Positions 26,769 through 34,109 of a stretch of 64,000 nucleotides of DNA are shown piece by piece; the stretch's first letter is position 1; each line of letters opens with the position of its first letter. The notes below the pieces were generated by a model. It was not told the origin of the DNA. It ran no database searches and worked only from the letters and a program-made list of their open reading frames with translations. The stretch covers positions 45,233-109,232 of the forward strand of contig JBDQOI010000005.1 of the NCBI GenBank assembly GCA_040261275.1, given 5' to 3'. Made by a program: the position numbers and the translations under genes. The DNA comes from UBA8752 sp040261275. Lineage in GTDB: Bacteria > Bacteroidota > Bacteroidia > Flavobacteriales_D > Sanyastnellaceae.

Positions 26769-26809
26769 CAGTTCAAACGTAGGGAGGTGTTTTCGCGCGG
26801 GGTGTAAGA
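26674..26809. repeat. 136-base direct repeat, copy 1
   Basis: The segment aligns without gaps to 26939-27074 (constant offset 265). Identity is near 94% over the hairpin-to-box part and low over the 21-base promoter spacer, and returns at the outer TCTTACA element. No further copy was noticed in the window. Confidence 0.85.
26774..26809 (-). promoter_or_regulatory. Predicted promoter of small RNA copy A
   Basis: On the minus strand, TCTTACA (26809-26803), a 21-base spacer and TACGTTTG (26781-26774, exact TAnnTTTG). The outer element is not a canonical TTG, but it is identical in both copies at the same spacing. Confidence 0.5.
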
Positions 26810-26927
26810 ACCTCTTTCCCAACGGGTGTAGTCTTGATGTCAATGGGTTGTAGGTCCATGCCGACACGGCTGGGCCTGGACATCTCGGGAAACCGATTCT
26901 GCATGTCTCAAAAACGCTGCACGCCTC

Positions 26928-27033
26928 AAAAAAACGAAAGCGCCCCGGACGTTTCCAGGGCGCTTCACTTAACCAAATTGCTTGCTAGCCACGCTTGCCT
27001 CGTGGCACCAACGGCTTGAATGCGTGCCGTTGA
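26928..27033 (-). ncRNA. Predicted small RNA, copy B of a tandem pair
   Basis: The same architecture as copy A: TACGTTTG box at 27046-27039, transcript body with the GCCACG/CGTGGC stem, terminator hairpin at 26964-26939 and a T-run at 26934-26928. It lies downstream of gdhA on the same strand, 113 bases from the gdhA stop. Against copy A, the only differences in the transcript are two at the hairpin edge, two before the internal stem and two near the 5' end. Confidence 0.55.
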
Positions 27034-27074
27034 CAATTCAAACGTAGATCGACCTTTTCTCAACGATTGTAAGA
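26939..27074. repeat. 136-base direct repeat, copy 2
   Basis: Partner of the repeat at 26674-26809. The 129 bases between the copies (26810-26938) do not resemble the sequence after copy 2, so the duplication covers only the promoter-to-terminator unit. Confidence 0.85.
27039..27074 (-). promoter_or_regulatory. Predicted promoter of small RNA copy B
   Basis: TCTTACA (27074-27068), a 21-base spacer and TACGTTTG (27046-27039) on the minus strand. The spacer differs from copy A at 12 of 21 bases except for a shared GAAAA. Confidence 0.5.
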
Positions 27075-27145
27075 CCCGCGCTTCATCCGGAGTAGTCCTC
27101 GGCTTACACCCTGTCGGAATGCAGCCCCCATGCTGTCAGAACGGG

Positions 27146-28492
27146 TCAGACCACGCCTTGGTCGATCATGGAGTCCGCCACCTTCACGAAGCCGGCGATG
27201 TTGGCGCCCCGGACATAGTCCACGCTGCCGTCAGCGTTCTTGCCATACTTCACGCATTGCGCATGAATGTCCTTCATGATGCGCTGAAGGCGTCCGTCAA
27301 CCTCTTCCGACGTCCAGGAAAGACGCAGGCTGTTCTGTGACATCTCTAGACCCGACGTGGCCACACCGCCCGCATTGGACGCCTTACCTGGGGCGAACAT
27401 CACACCGCCCTTCTGGAAGGCCTCTACGGCCTCCGGGGTGCAGGGCATGTTGGCGCCTTCCGCCACGGCCTTGCAGCCGTTGGCCACGAGGGCGGCAGCT
27501 TCGGCTCCGTCGAGCTCGTTCTGCGTGGCGCACGGGAACGCGAGATCGCACTTGAGGTCCCAAGGGTCCTGGCCCTCCCGGAAGCTCACGCCGTCAAACT
27601 CCGCCGCGTATTCGCTGATGCGGCCGCGGCGCGTCTCTTTGAGGTCCTTGATCCACGCCAATTTCTCCTCGGTCAGACCGGCGGGGTCGTGGATGCTGCC
27701 CTTGCTGTCGCTCAGGGCGATAACCTTTCCTCCCAAGCGAAGGCACTTTTCCGCCGCATGGAGGGCGACATTGCCGGAACCGCTGATGACGACCGTCTTG
27801 CCGTCGATGCCATCGTCCTTCGTGGCGAGCATTTCGGCCATGAAGTACGTGGCGCCGTAGCCGGTGGCTTCCGGTCGGATGAGCGACCCGCCCCAAGCCG
27901 GCTTCTTGCCGGTCAGGACTCCCGTGAATTCGTTGCGCAGGCGCTTGTATTGGCCAAACATGTAACCGATCTCACGACCGCCCACGCCGATGTCTCCTGC
28001 GGGCACATCGGTATCCGGGCCAATGTGTCGGGACAGCTCCGTCATGAAGCTCTGGCAGAAGCGCATGACCTCGGCGTCGCTTTTTCCTTTGGGATCGAAA
28101 TCGGAACCGCCCTTTCCACCGCCCATGGGCAACGTGGTCAAGCTGTTCTTGAAGACCTGTTCGAAACCGAGGAACTTCAGGATACTGAGGTTCACGCTGG
28201 GGTGAAAGCGCAGGCCCCCCTTGTAGGGACCGATGGCAGAGTTGAATTCCACACGGTACCCGCGATTGACTTGAATCGCCCCGGTATCGTCCGTCCACGG
28301 CACGCGGAAGGAAATGACCCGTTCAGGCTCGATCATGCGTTCGAGCAAGGCATGGCCTTGATACTTGGGGTTCTCCTCGATGAAAGGAATGACGGTCTCT
28401 GCGACCTCTTCAACGGCCTGCAGGAATTCGGGCTCGTTGGGGTTTCGGCGATGGGCTTCGGCCATGAACGCCTGGACACTGGGGTGCTCCAT
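27146..28492 (-). CDS. gdhA: Glutamate dehydrogenase
   Basis: 448 residues from the ATG at 28492, matching the hexameric GdhA family; a start at 28543 adds 17 atypical residues. Motifs: YKGGLRFHPSVN, PMGGGKGGSDFDPKGKSD (catalytic Lys region), PAGDIGVGGREIGYMFG and VISGSGNVALHAAEK (nucleotide-binding). It interconverts glutamate and 2-oxoglutarate plus ammonium, probably with NADPH. It links to the 2-oxoglutarate dehydrogenase genes at 55-58 kb. It is a single gene, followed downstream by the tandem small RNA units. Confidence 0.96.
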   Translation of the reverse strand: MEHPSVQAFMAEAHRRNPNEPEFLQAVEEVAETVIPFIEENPKYQGHALLERMIEPERVISFRVPWTDDTGAIQVNRGYRVEFNSAIGPYKGGLRFHPSVNLSILKFLGFEQVFKNSLTTLPMGGGKGGSDFDPKGKSDAEVMRFCQSFMTELSRHIGPDTDVPAGDIGVGGREIGYMFGQYKRLRNEFTGVLTGKKPAWGGSLIRPEATGYGATYFMAEMLATKDDGIDGKTVVISGSGNVALHAAEKCLRLGGKVIALSDSKGSIHDPAGLTEEKLAWIKDLKETRRGRISEYAAEFDGVSFREGQDPWDLKCDLAFPCATQNELDGAEAAALVANGCKAVAEGANMPCTPEAVEAFQKGGVMFAPGKASNAGGVATSGLEMSQNSLRLSWTSEEVDGRLQRIMKDIHAQCVKYGKNADGSVDYVRGANIAGFVKVADSMIDQGVV

Positions 28493-28528
28493 GGTACAGT
28501 AAGGTGACGTTTCGATTGACGTGCGGTG

Positions 28529-28536
28529 CGAAAGTA
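28529..28536 (-). promoter_or_regulatory. Predicted -7 box of gdhA
   Basis: TACTTTCG (TAnnTTYG) on the minus strand leaves a leader of about 30 bases before the ATG at 28492. Confidence 0.45.
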
Positions 28537-28611
28537 GGTTCAAGCGGTTTCAGTCCCTATTTCAGTGCGACGAAGTTTATCAGCGCAGGACGGTGATGAA
28601 CTCGGCCGTGA

Positions 28612-29388
28612 TCACAGCGACCGGGTGCGACCGCCATCCACAGGCAGGTTGATGCCGCTGATGTACGCCGCTGCCGGGCTGCACAAGAAGGCTATGGCCG
28701 CACCGATTTCGTGGGCTTCTCCCAATCGGCGAAGCGGCACGGCCTGTGCCATTCCCGCCAATACTTCTGCTGGCGACTGCCCGGTCTTGGCTGCCTTGTT
28801 TTCGGCGATCTGGTCGAGACGCGCGGTCCGCGTCGCACCCGGAAGGACGTTGTTTACGGTAATGCCATCGGGGCCCAGTTCATTGGCGAGGGTTTTGGCC
28901 CAATTGGCCACCGCACCCCGCACGGTATTGGAAACCCCCAAGCCGTCGAGCGGCTGTTTGACCGAGGTGGAAATTACATTGACGATGCGTCCACCTCCTG
29001 CAGTGCGCATGCCGGGAAGAACGGCCTGAACCAAACGCTGATTGCAAATCAGATGCTGGGAAAATGCCGTGAGATAGTCTTCGGCATCGGCCGCATGGGC
29101 AGGTCCTCCCGGAGGTCCTCCCGTGTTGTTGATCAGGATGTCGACGGGTTGGGACTGGGCGACCGATTCCGCGGCTGACGCCACCTCATCCGGACGGGAA
29201 AAGTCCGCCACGACATGGCCATGACCGTCGCCTGAAAGCGTTTTCACCGCAGCGAAGAGTCGCTCCCCATTCCTCGCCATGAGGGTGCAGCGCGCGCCCA
29301 GTGCAGCGAGTTCTTGGGCCGCCGCAAGTCCAATGCCTTGGGAGGCTCCACACACCAAGGCGTGTTTTCCTTGAAGGTCCATCTGCAT
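28612..29388 (-). CDS. Short-chain dehydrogenase/reductase family protein, atypical active site
   Basis: 258 residues. The Rossmann signature CGASQGIGLAAA and NNTGGPPGG are clear, and the C-terminal PAAAYISGINLPVDGG is typical of SDRs. The active-site Ser region is NVISTSVKQP (Ser140). The expected Tyr-x3-Lys is replaced by Ser153-Asn-Thr-Val-Arg157 (SNTVRGAVANWAKTLA). It can probably bind NAD(P) but may not catalyse standard SDR chemistry. Start choice: ATG at 29388, with a second ATG at 29382. It is divergent from the membrane protein at 29419, only 30 bases away. Confidence 0.85.
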   Translation of the reverse strand: MQMDLQGKHALVCGASQGIGLAAAQELAALGARCTLMARNGERLFAAVKTLSGDGHGHVVADFSRPDEVASAAESVAQSQPVDILINNTGGPPGGPAHAADAEDYLTAFSQHLICNQRLVQAVLPGMRTAGGGRIVNVISTSVKQPLDGLGVSNTVRGAVANWAKTLANELGPDGITVNNVLPGATRTARLDQIAENKAAKTGQSPAEVLAGMAQAVPLRRLGEAHEIGAAIAFLCSPAAAYISGINLPVDGGRTRSL

Positions 29389-29406
29389 GGGCGCAATGTA
29401 CCCCCG

Positions 29407-29414
29407 TATCTTCG
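29407..29414 (+). promoter_or_regulatory. Predicted -7 box of the 29419 gene
   Basis: TATCTTCG ends 4 bases before the ATG at 29419. Confidence 0.4.
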
Positions 29415-29418
29415 TCGC

Positions 29419-29871
29419 ATGTTGACTGGAATCCAACACCTCCATGGCGCCCTGCGCTGGGTGGTCCTCGCTCTTATGATTTTCTCCATCATCAAGGCCT
29501 TCGCCGGTATGTCCTCCAACCGATCCTTCGGGCCCGGCGATCAGAAAAGGGGCCTGTTTACGATGATTTCCCTGCACCTCCAGCTCGTCCTGGGCTTCGT
29601 TCTTTATTTCGGAAAGGGTTGGAGCAGCAAGCTCGGCAATGCCGAAGCCATGGGCAATACAGTCATGCGCTTCTTCTCGCTTGAACACATGGTGACCATG
29701 CTCATTGCAGTGGTGCTGGGCACCCTCGGACACAGTCTTTCCAAGCGTGCCTCCGATGACCGTACGAAATTCCGCCGCCAGGCCATCTGGTTCACGGTGT
29801 CGCTCGTGCTCATCCTATCGAGCATTCCCTGGCCTTTCCGCCCGGGCTTCGAAAACTACGGTTGGTGGTGA
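29419..29871 (+). CDS. Conserved four-helix membrane protein
   Basis: 150 residues with four predicted transmembrane helices and scattered His (IQHLHGALRWVVLALM, SLHLQLVLGFVLYF, SLEHMVTMLIAVVLGTLGH). The spacing of His residues resembles a small heme-binding or cytochrome b-like bundle, and homologues of this appearance are often labelled cytochrome b-like; I cannot confirm heme binding. It is directly followed, with a 4-base overlap, by a c-type cytochrome lipoprotein, which supports a redox role. The first ATG of the hydrophobic region was used as start. Confidence 0.7.
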   Translation: MLTGIQHLHGALRWVVLALMIFSIIKAFAGMSSNRSFGPGDQKRGLFTMISLHLQLVLGFVLYFGKGWSSKLGNAEAMGNTVMRFFSLEHMVTMLIAVVLGTLGHSLSKRASDDRTKFRRQAIWFTVSLVLILSSIPWPFRPGFENYGWW

Positions 29872-30206
29872 ACAACAACTTTCTGCTGCTATTCCTGACC
29901 CCTCTGCTGATCTGGGGATGTGGGGCTGGCGATGCAACAGAGACCGGAGCCTCGGGGTCTCATCGCTCCGAAGTTTCGGAAGCGCAGGCCCGCAACCTGT
30001 ACATCCGCAAATGCTCATTGTGCCACGGCGATGACGGCAAGCTGGGCGCCTCGAAGTCGCCCGACCTCAGTGTCTCGAGCATGTCCCTCGAGGAGCGAAT
30101 CGCCCTGATCACCTACGGAAAGGGAACCATGCCCGGACAGAATGGCATCTTGAACAAGGCTGAAATCCAAGCCGTAGCCCGCTACATCGATAGCTTCCGG
30201 GAGTAA
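29868..30206 (+). CDS. Monoheme c-type cytochrome, putative lipoprotein
   Basis: 112 residues. The N-terminal FLLLFLTPLLIWGCGAG looks like a lipoprotein signal with Cys at the end. One heme motif, CSLCH, is followed by GKGTMPGQ (axial Met) and a C-terminal helix AEIQAVARYIDSF, the standard cytochrome c fold. It probably carries electrons at the outer face of the inner membrane. The start is GTG at 29868, overlapping the upstream TGA; a TTG at 29862 is the alternative. Confidence 0.85.
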   Translation: MNNNFLLLFLTPLLIWGCGAGDATETGASGSHRSEVSEAQARNLYIRKCSLCHGDDGKLGASKSPDLSVSSMSLEERIALITYGKGTMPGQNGILNKAEIQAVARYIDSFRE

Positions 30207-31384
30207 TGCTCGAGAAACCCCTCGCACGAAAAGACGGCAAGCCGGAACGCGCAGTCCTTGTCGGTCTGGTCACCCGGGATCAATCTCGAGAACTGCTGGC
30301 CGAGTACCTCGATGAGCTCGAGTTCCTCGCCCGCACGGCCAATGCCGAAACTGTCCGGTCTTTCACCCAAGGTCTGGACCACCCGGACGTCCGAACATTC
30401 GTGGGCAAGGGAAAGCTCGAGGAAATCACCGCCTTCATCGAGGACAATGACATCGACCTGCTCATCTTCGACGATGAGCTGAGTCCGTCCCAGTTGCGCA
30501 ACCTGGGCGAGGCCCTTCCCGAGACCAAGGTGCTCGACCGCGCCAACCTCATCCTGGACATCTTCGCCCAGCGCGCGCGGACGGCCCATGCCAAGACACA
30601 GGTCGAGCTGGCCCAATACCAGTATCTGCTGCCGCGCCTGACCCGCATGTGGACGCACCTGCAGAAGCAGAAGGGCGGCATCGGCATGAAGGGGCCCGGT
30701 GAGAAGGAGATTGAAACGGACCGCCGGATCATCCGCGACCGCATCAGCGCCCTGAAGAAGGACCTCTCGGCCATCGATCGACAAATGGCCACCCAGCGCG
30801 GCAACCGCGGCGCTCTGGTGCGCGTGGCCCTGGTGGGCTACACCAACGCCGGTAAGTCCACCCTCATGAACCGCCTTTCCAAGTCGGAGGTGTTCGCCGA
30901 GGACAAGCTCTTCGCCACCCTCGACACCACCGTGCGCAAGGTGGTCGTCCACAACCTGCCCTTCTTGCTGAGCGACACGGTCGGCTTCATCCGAAAGCTG
31001 CCCCACCAGCTCGTGGAGAGTTTCAAGAGCACGCTGGACGAGACCCGGGAGAGCGACCTGCTCGTGCACGTCATCGATGTGTCCCATCCGCAGTTTGAGG
31101 ACCACCTGCGCGTGGTCGAGGAGACCCTCGCTGAAATCGGAGCGGGCACCCAACGCACCATGCTGGTCTTCAACAAGATTGACCAGCTCCGCGATCCAGA
31201 AGGCGAGGTGAACCGCGAAATGCTCATCGAAGGCCTGCGCCAGCGCTTCGTAGACCACGAAGGCCCCGTTCTCTTCCTCTCCGCCAAGACCAAAGAGGGC
31301 ATGGACAGCCTGCGTGAAGTCCTCTACGCCGAGGTCCGGGAGTTGCACGTCCAGCGGTTCCCGCACAATCATTTCCTTTACTGA
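30206..31384 (+). CDS. hflX: GTPase HflX
   Basis: 392 residues. The N-terminal domain (LEFLARTANAETV, VGKGKLEEI, DELSPSQLRNL) and glycine-rich linker GIGMKGPGEKEIETDRR define HflX. The G domain has ALVGYTNAGKST (G1), DTVGFIRKLPHQLVESFKST (G3) and NKID (G4). HflX binds the 50S subunit and splits stalled ribosomes. The ATG overlaps the cytochrome stop (TAATG). Confidence 0.96.
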   Translation: MLEKPLARKDGKPERAVLVGLVTRDQSRELLAEYLDELEFLARTANAETVRSFTQGLDHPDVRTFVGKGKLEEITAFIEDNDIDLLIFDDELSPSQLRNLGEALPETKVLDRANLILDIFAQRARTAHAKTQVELAQYQYLLPRLTRMWTHLQKQKGGIGMKGPGEKEIETDRRIIRDRISALKKDLSAIDRQMATQRGNRGALVRVALVGYTNAGKSTLMNRLSKSEVFAEDKLFATLDTTVRKVVVHNLPFLLSDTVGFIRKLPHQLVESFKSTLDETRESDLLVHVIDVSHPQFEDHLRVVEETLAEIGAGTQRTMLVFNKIDQLRDPEGEVNREMLIEGLRQRFVDHEGPVLFLSAKTKEGMDSLREVLYAEVRELHVQRFPHNHFLY

Positions 31385-31386
31385 CC

Positions 31387-32244
31387 ATGAGACTCTTGCT
31401 CCTCTTCTTTGGACTTTGTCTGGGCCTTTGTGCTGCGGGCCAGGACGGGTATTTGCCCATGTTGCAATACGACCGGACCTGGTGTGGCGTCGAGGGGGGT
31501 TGGGTGCCCACGCCCGTGACCTACTGGGTGGAGAGCGACACCACCATCGCGGACGGCACCTTGTGGTACAAGGTGGCCATCCAATACGAGGGGAACGAAA
31601 ACGTCGGGTTCGCCGGCTGGTTCCACGAGGATGTGGAAAATGAGCAGGTCTGGATGAGGTGGGACCTGGATTTGGATCCGGGTACGCTGTGGTTTGACTT
31701 CGGAATGGAGCCGGGCGATGTGATGGTGGCCCCGAATTGCGATTGGGTCGATATCACCTGCCTCGCCGTGGATTCCTTCACTTGGACCGATGGCACCGTC
31801 AGCCGCCGACTGAAGATGCAACTGCTTCCGGACAACCCTGAATTCGTGGAGTTCTGGATCGAGGGCATCGGATCGGAAAACGGGCCGATGGGACCGGCCG
31901 CCTATCTCTGCATCGCCGACTGGGACCCCCACGCAGCCTGCTTAGTGGAAGGTGGTCAGGTGCGCCATGACTTCGCCATGGACACGACGTGGCTGCCCGC
32001 CCATTCGGGCTGCATCGGAGGCGCAACCTCGGACATTTCAGAAGCGGTTGAAGCCGATGATGCCTTGACCTTGCGGGAGGGTCAACTTTTTTGGGAAGGA
32101 GTTCCGGGTCAAATCGGTCTCTACGATGTGGTGGGGCGCCAAGTGTCTACTCTGGAAGGTGAAGGCCCATGGCCCGCGCCCAGAAGGGGCATCCTCATCG
32201 CGGTGCTGCCCAATGGTCGCCCACAGAAAATCCGAATCGACTGA
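31387..32244 (+). CDS. Secreted protein with type IX-like sorting tail
   Basis: 285 residues. The signal peptide is RLLLLFFGLCLGLCAAGQ. The mature part is acidic, rich in Trp and in paired Cys (TWCGVEGGW, PNCDWVDITCLAV, GCIGGATSD), and has no recognised domain. The last ~70 residues (LYDVVGRQVSTLEG, RGILIAVLPNGRPQKIRID) resemble a degenerate type A T9SS sorting domain. It lies 2 bases after hflX and 2 bases before rbfA, so it is embedded in a translation-related run. Function unknown. Confidence 0.75.
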   Translation: MRLLLLFFGLCLGLCAAGQDGYLPMLQYDRTWCGVEGGWVPTPVTYWVESDTTIADGTLWYKVAIQYEGNENVGFAGWFHEDVENEQVWMRWDLDLDPGTLWFDFGMEPGDVMVAPNCDWVDITCLAVDSFTWTDGTVSRRLKMQLLPDNPEFVEFWIEGIGSENGPMGPAAYLCIADWDPHAACLVEGGQVRHDFAMDTTWLPAHSGCIGGATSDISEAVEADDALTLREGQLFWEGVPGQIGLYDVVGRQVSTLEGEGPWPAPRRGILIAVLPNGRPQKIRID

Positions 32245-32246
32245 AG

Positions 32247-32597
32247 ATGGCAAGAATTCGACAAGAACGCCTCGGCGCATTGCTACAGAAAGAAATCGGT
32301 GCGATTCTCCAGCGCGAAGGGTCCATTCGGTTCGGGGGACATTTCATCACCGTCACGACGGTCCGGTTGACGCCCGACCTCTCGCTGGCCCGGGTCTACC
32401 TGAGTTTCATGCCCATTGCCTCGGTCGGAAAACCGGAAGAGGGAATCGCCTTGGTCCAATCCGAGGGATACCACATTCGCAAACTGCTCGCAGGCCAAGT
32501 GGGGAAGCACCTCCGCAAAATGCCGGAACTGCGTTTTCTCCTCGACGACAGCCTGGACCGCTACGAAGAGATTGACGACCTGCTCAAAGACGACTGA
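32247..32597 (+). CDS. rbfA: 30S ribosome-binding factor A
   Basis: 116 residues with a KH-like fold. It starts MARIRQERLGALLQKEIGAIL; then ITVTTVRLTPDLSLARVYLSF and KMPELRFLLDDSLDRYEEIDDLL follow, the standard RbfA blocks. It matures the 5' end of 16S rRNA. The ATG at 32247 begins the conserved domain; an upstream extension lies within the preceding gene. Confidence 0.95.
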   Translation: MARIRQERLGALLQKEIGAILQREGSIRFGGHFITVTTVRLTPDLSLARVYLSFMPIASVGKPEEGIALVQSEGYHIRKLLAGQVGKHLRKMPELRFLLDDSLDRYEEIDDLLKDD

Positions 32598-32808
32598 TTC
32601 CGAGGTCCGTCCTCATGGATTGCAGGGGATGCCAAAACCGCCCAACATCGCCAGGACATCGGATTCGGCCTTGGTAGAGGACAATGAAACCTTTGGTCCC
32701 TGTGGTAGCCAGGCAGGAGTGCAAGGAATCCATGCCTTCCCCCCAGCAGCCCATAGCACCAGACGTTGTCCGCATGGGAATGCAAAACATGTCGCATCTG
32801 CGCATCAC
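32584..32808 (-). pseudogene. Possible eroded fragment of an RCC1-type repeat protein
   Basis: The 258-base space between rbfA and the permease has a minus-strand frame of 74 residues. It contains two short pieces with the RCC1 (Cys-rich) pattern: MFCIPMRTTSGAMGCWGEG and IVLYQGRIRCPGDVGRF, 31 residues apart. An in-frame stop occurs just upstream and there is no signal peptide or clear start. It may be the relic of a longer secreted protein or chance similarity. Confidence 0.25.
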
Positions 32809-32843
32809 GGCAGGTAAAGTTCAATGCAATGGCGGCGTGGCGC

Positions 32844-32850
32844 TAATTTG
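32844..32850 (+). promoter_or_regulatory. Predicted -7 box of the 32856 permease
   Basis: TAATTTG ends 5 bases before the GTG start at 32856. Confidence 0.4.
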
Positions 32851-32855
32851 CCCAC

Positions 32856-34100
32856 GTGAACGTACCGTTCCGCATCGCCCGCCGCTATCTGTGGTCCCGC
32901 AAGTCACAGCGCCTGATCCACCTCGTGTCTGGCATTTCAGTGGTGGTGGTGGCCGCCGTAGCCGCTGCCATGATTGCCATCCTGAGCGCATTCAATGGCA
33001 TCGAGGACCTCGTGGAAGACCTGTTCTCGAGCCTCGATACGGAGCTGGCTGTCCTTCCCACCGAGGGAAGGACCCTCTCCGCCGCTTGGGTCGACACCCT
33101 TTCCGCCTTGCCCGGCGTGGCCCACGCCGGCGGTGTCCTCGAACAGGACGTGGTCATCCGCAGGCAAGGGGAGCCCATGGTCTGCACGTTGCTTTCATTC
33201 GATCTCGAGCACGCCCGGCAAACCCAACTCCATCGAAGGCTGCGCTCCACGGACGTTCTGCGGGAGGATACCCTGGGAGGGCCCTGTGGCTATGCGGGTC
33301 TCGGGGTAGCCCGTCAACTGCGTCTGCCCTATTCAGGCGATGCCCTCGCTTCGTTGACCGTAGCGGCGCCGCGCAGGGGGCGAAGCTTGGGATCCATGCG
33401 CGGCCAGAACCTCTTTGACGGAGGCATGGAAGATCGGATGGTAACCGGAGTGCTTCCCATTTGCGGTACGTTCTCGATCAATGCGGACATCGACTCCCGC
33501 ACCTTGGTCGCTCCTCTTTCGTTCGCTCAGGAGGTACTGCAACGACCCGATGCTTTCTCCCGGGTAGAAATCGTTCCCGAGGCGGGCATGGCGCTGGAAA
33601 CCCTTCGATCCACCATTGATGCACGTTTGCCGGAAGGGTTGCGCACCCGAACCCGTAGGGAAAAAAATGCGCTCATCCACGCCACGAGCCGCGCGGAGAA
33701 ATGGGCCACGTTTGCCATTCTCAGCTTCATCCTCGTGGTCGCCGCCTTCAACATTCTGGCGGCCCTCACGATGCTCCTGATCGATAAGCGCCGCGACATC
33801 GGCACCTTGACGGCCATCGGTATGACCGGGCGGGAAGTCCGTCAAGTATTCAGCTGGCAAGGCGTTTTGATCAATGTGGTAGGCGCCGCCGCAGGCATCG
33901 GAATCGGCGTCGCCTTGGTGCTCCTGCAGGACCGATATGGACTGGTCAGGCTGGAGGGTGCCATGGTCCCTGCCTACCCCGTTGTGCTGAGGTTCTCAGA
34001 TGTCGCCGGGGTCGCCCTGGTGGTACTGGGAATCGGAGGAACTTTCAGTGCGGCGATGGTCGCGTACCTCGTTCGGCGGTTGGCGCCGGATGCGGGCTAA
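32856..34100 (+). CDS. ABC transporter permease, LolC/LolE-FtsX type
   Basis: 414 residues. One N-terminal transmembrane helix (LIHLVSGISVVVVAAVAAAM), a ~240-residue periplasmic domain, and three C-terminal helices form the type VII ABC permease plan. FRIARRYLWSRKSQRLI and FIRPDLs-like segments such as LIDKRRDIGTLTAIGMTGREV are typical of LolE. Such permeases extract lipoproteins or act as mechanotransmitters; the matching ATPase is not adjacent. The start is GTG and is supported by the promoter box just upstream. Confidence 0.88.
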   Translation: MNVPFRIARRYLWSRKSQRLIHLVSGISVVVVAAVAAAMIAILSAFNGIEDLVEDLFSSLDTELAVLPTEGRTLSAAWVDTLSALPGVAHAGGVLEQDVVIRRQGEPMVCTLLSFDLEHARQTQLHRRLRSTDVLREDTLGGPCGYAGLGVARQLRLPYSGDALASLTVAAPRRGRSLGSMRGQNLFDGGMEDRMVTGVLPICGTFSINADIDSRTLVAPLSFAQEVLQRPDAFSRVEIVPEAGMALETLRSTIDARLPEGLRTRTRREKNALIHATSRAEKWATFAILSFILVVAAFNILAALTMLLIDKRRDIGTLTAIGMTGREVRQVFSWQGVLINVVGAAAGIGIGVALVLLQDRYGLVRLEGAMVPAYPVVLRFSDVAGVALVVLGIGGTFSAAMVAYLVRRLAPDAG

Positions 34101-34105
34101 TTTTG
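34098..34105 (+). promoter_or_regulatory. Predicted -7 box of dusB
   Basis: TAATTTTG is an exact TAnnTTTG match overlapping the end of the permease gene, 4 bases before the dusB ATG. Confidence 0.55.
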
Positions 34106-34109
34106 CGCC

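Noticed and set aside
26834..27019. Short plus-strand open frame across the second repeat
   Set aside because: It runs through the terminator hairpin and has no counterpart in the first repeat copy, so it is not a gene.
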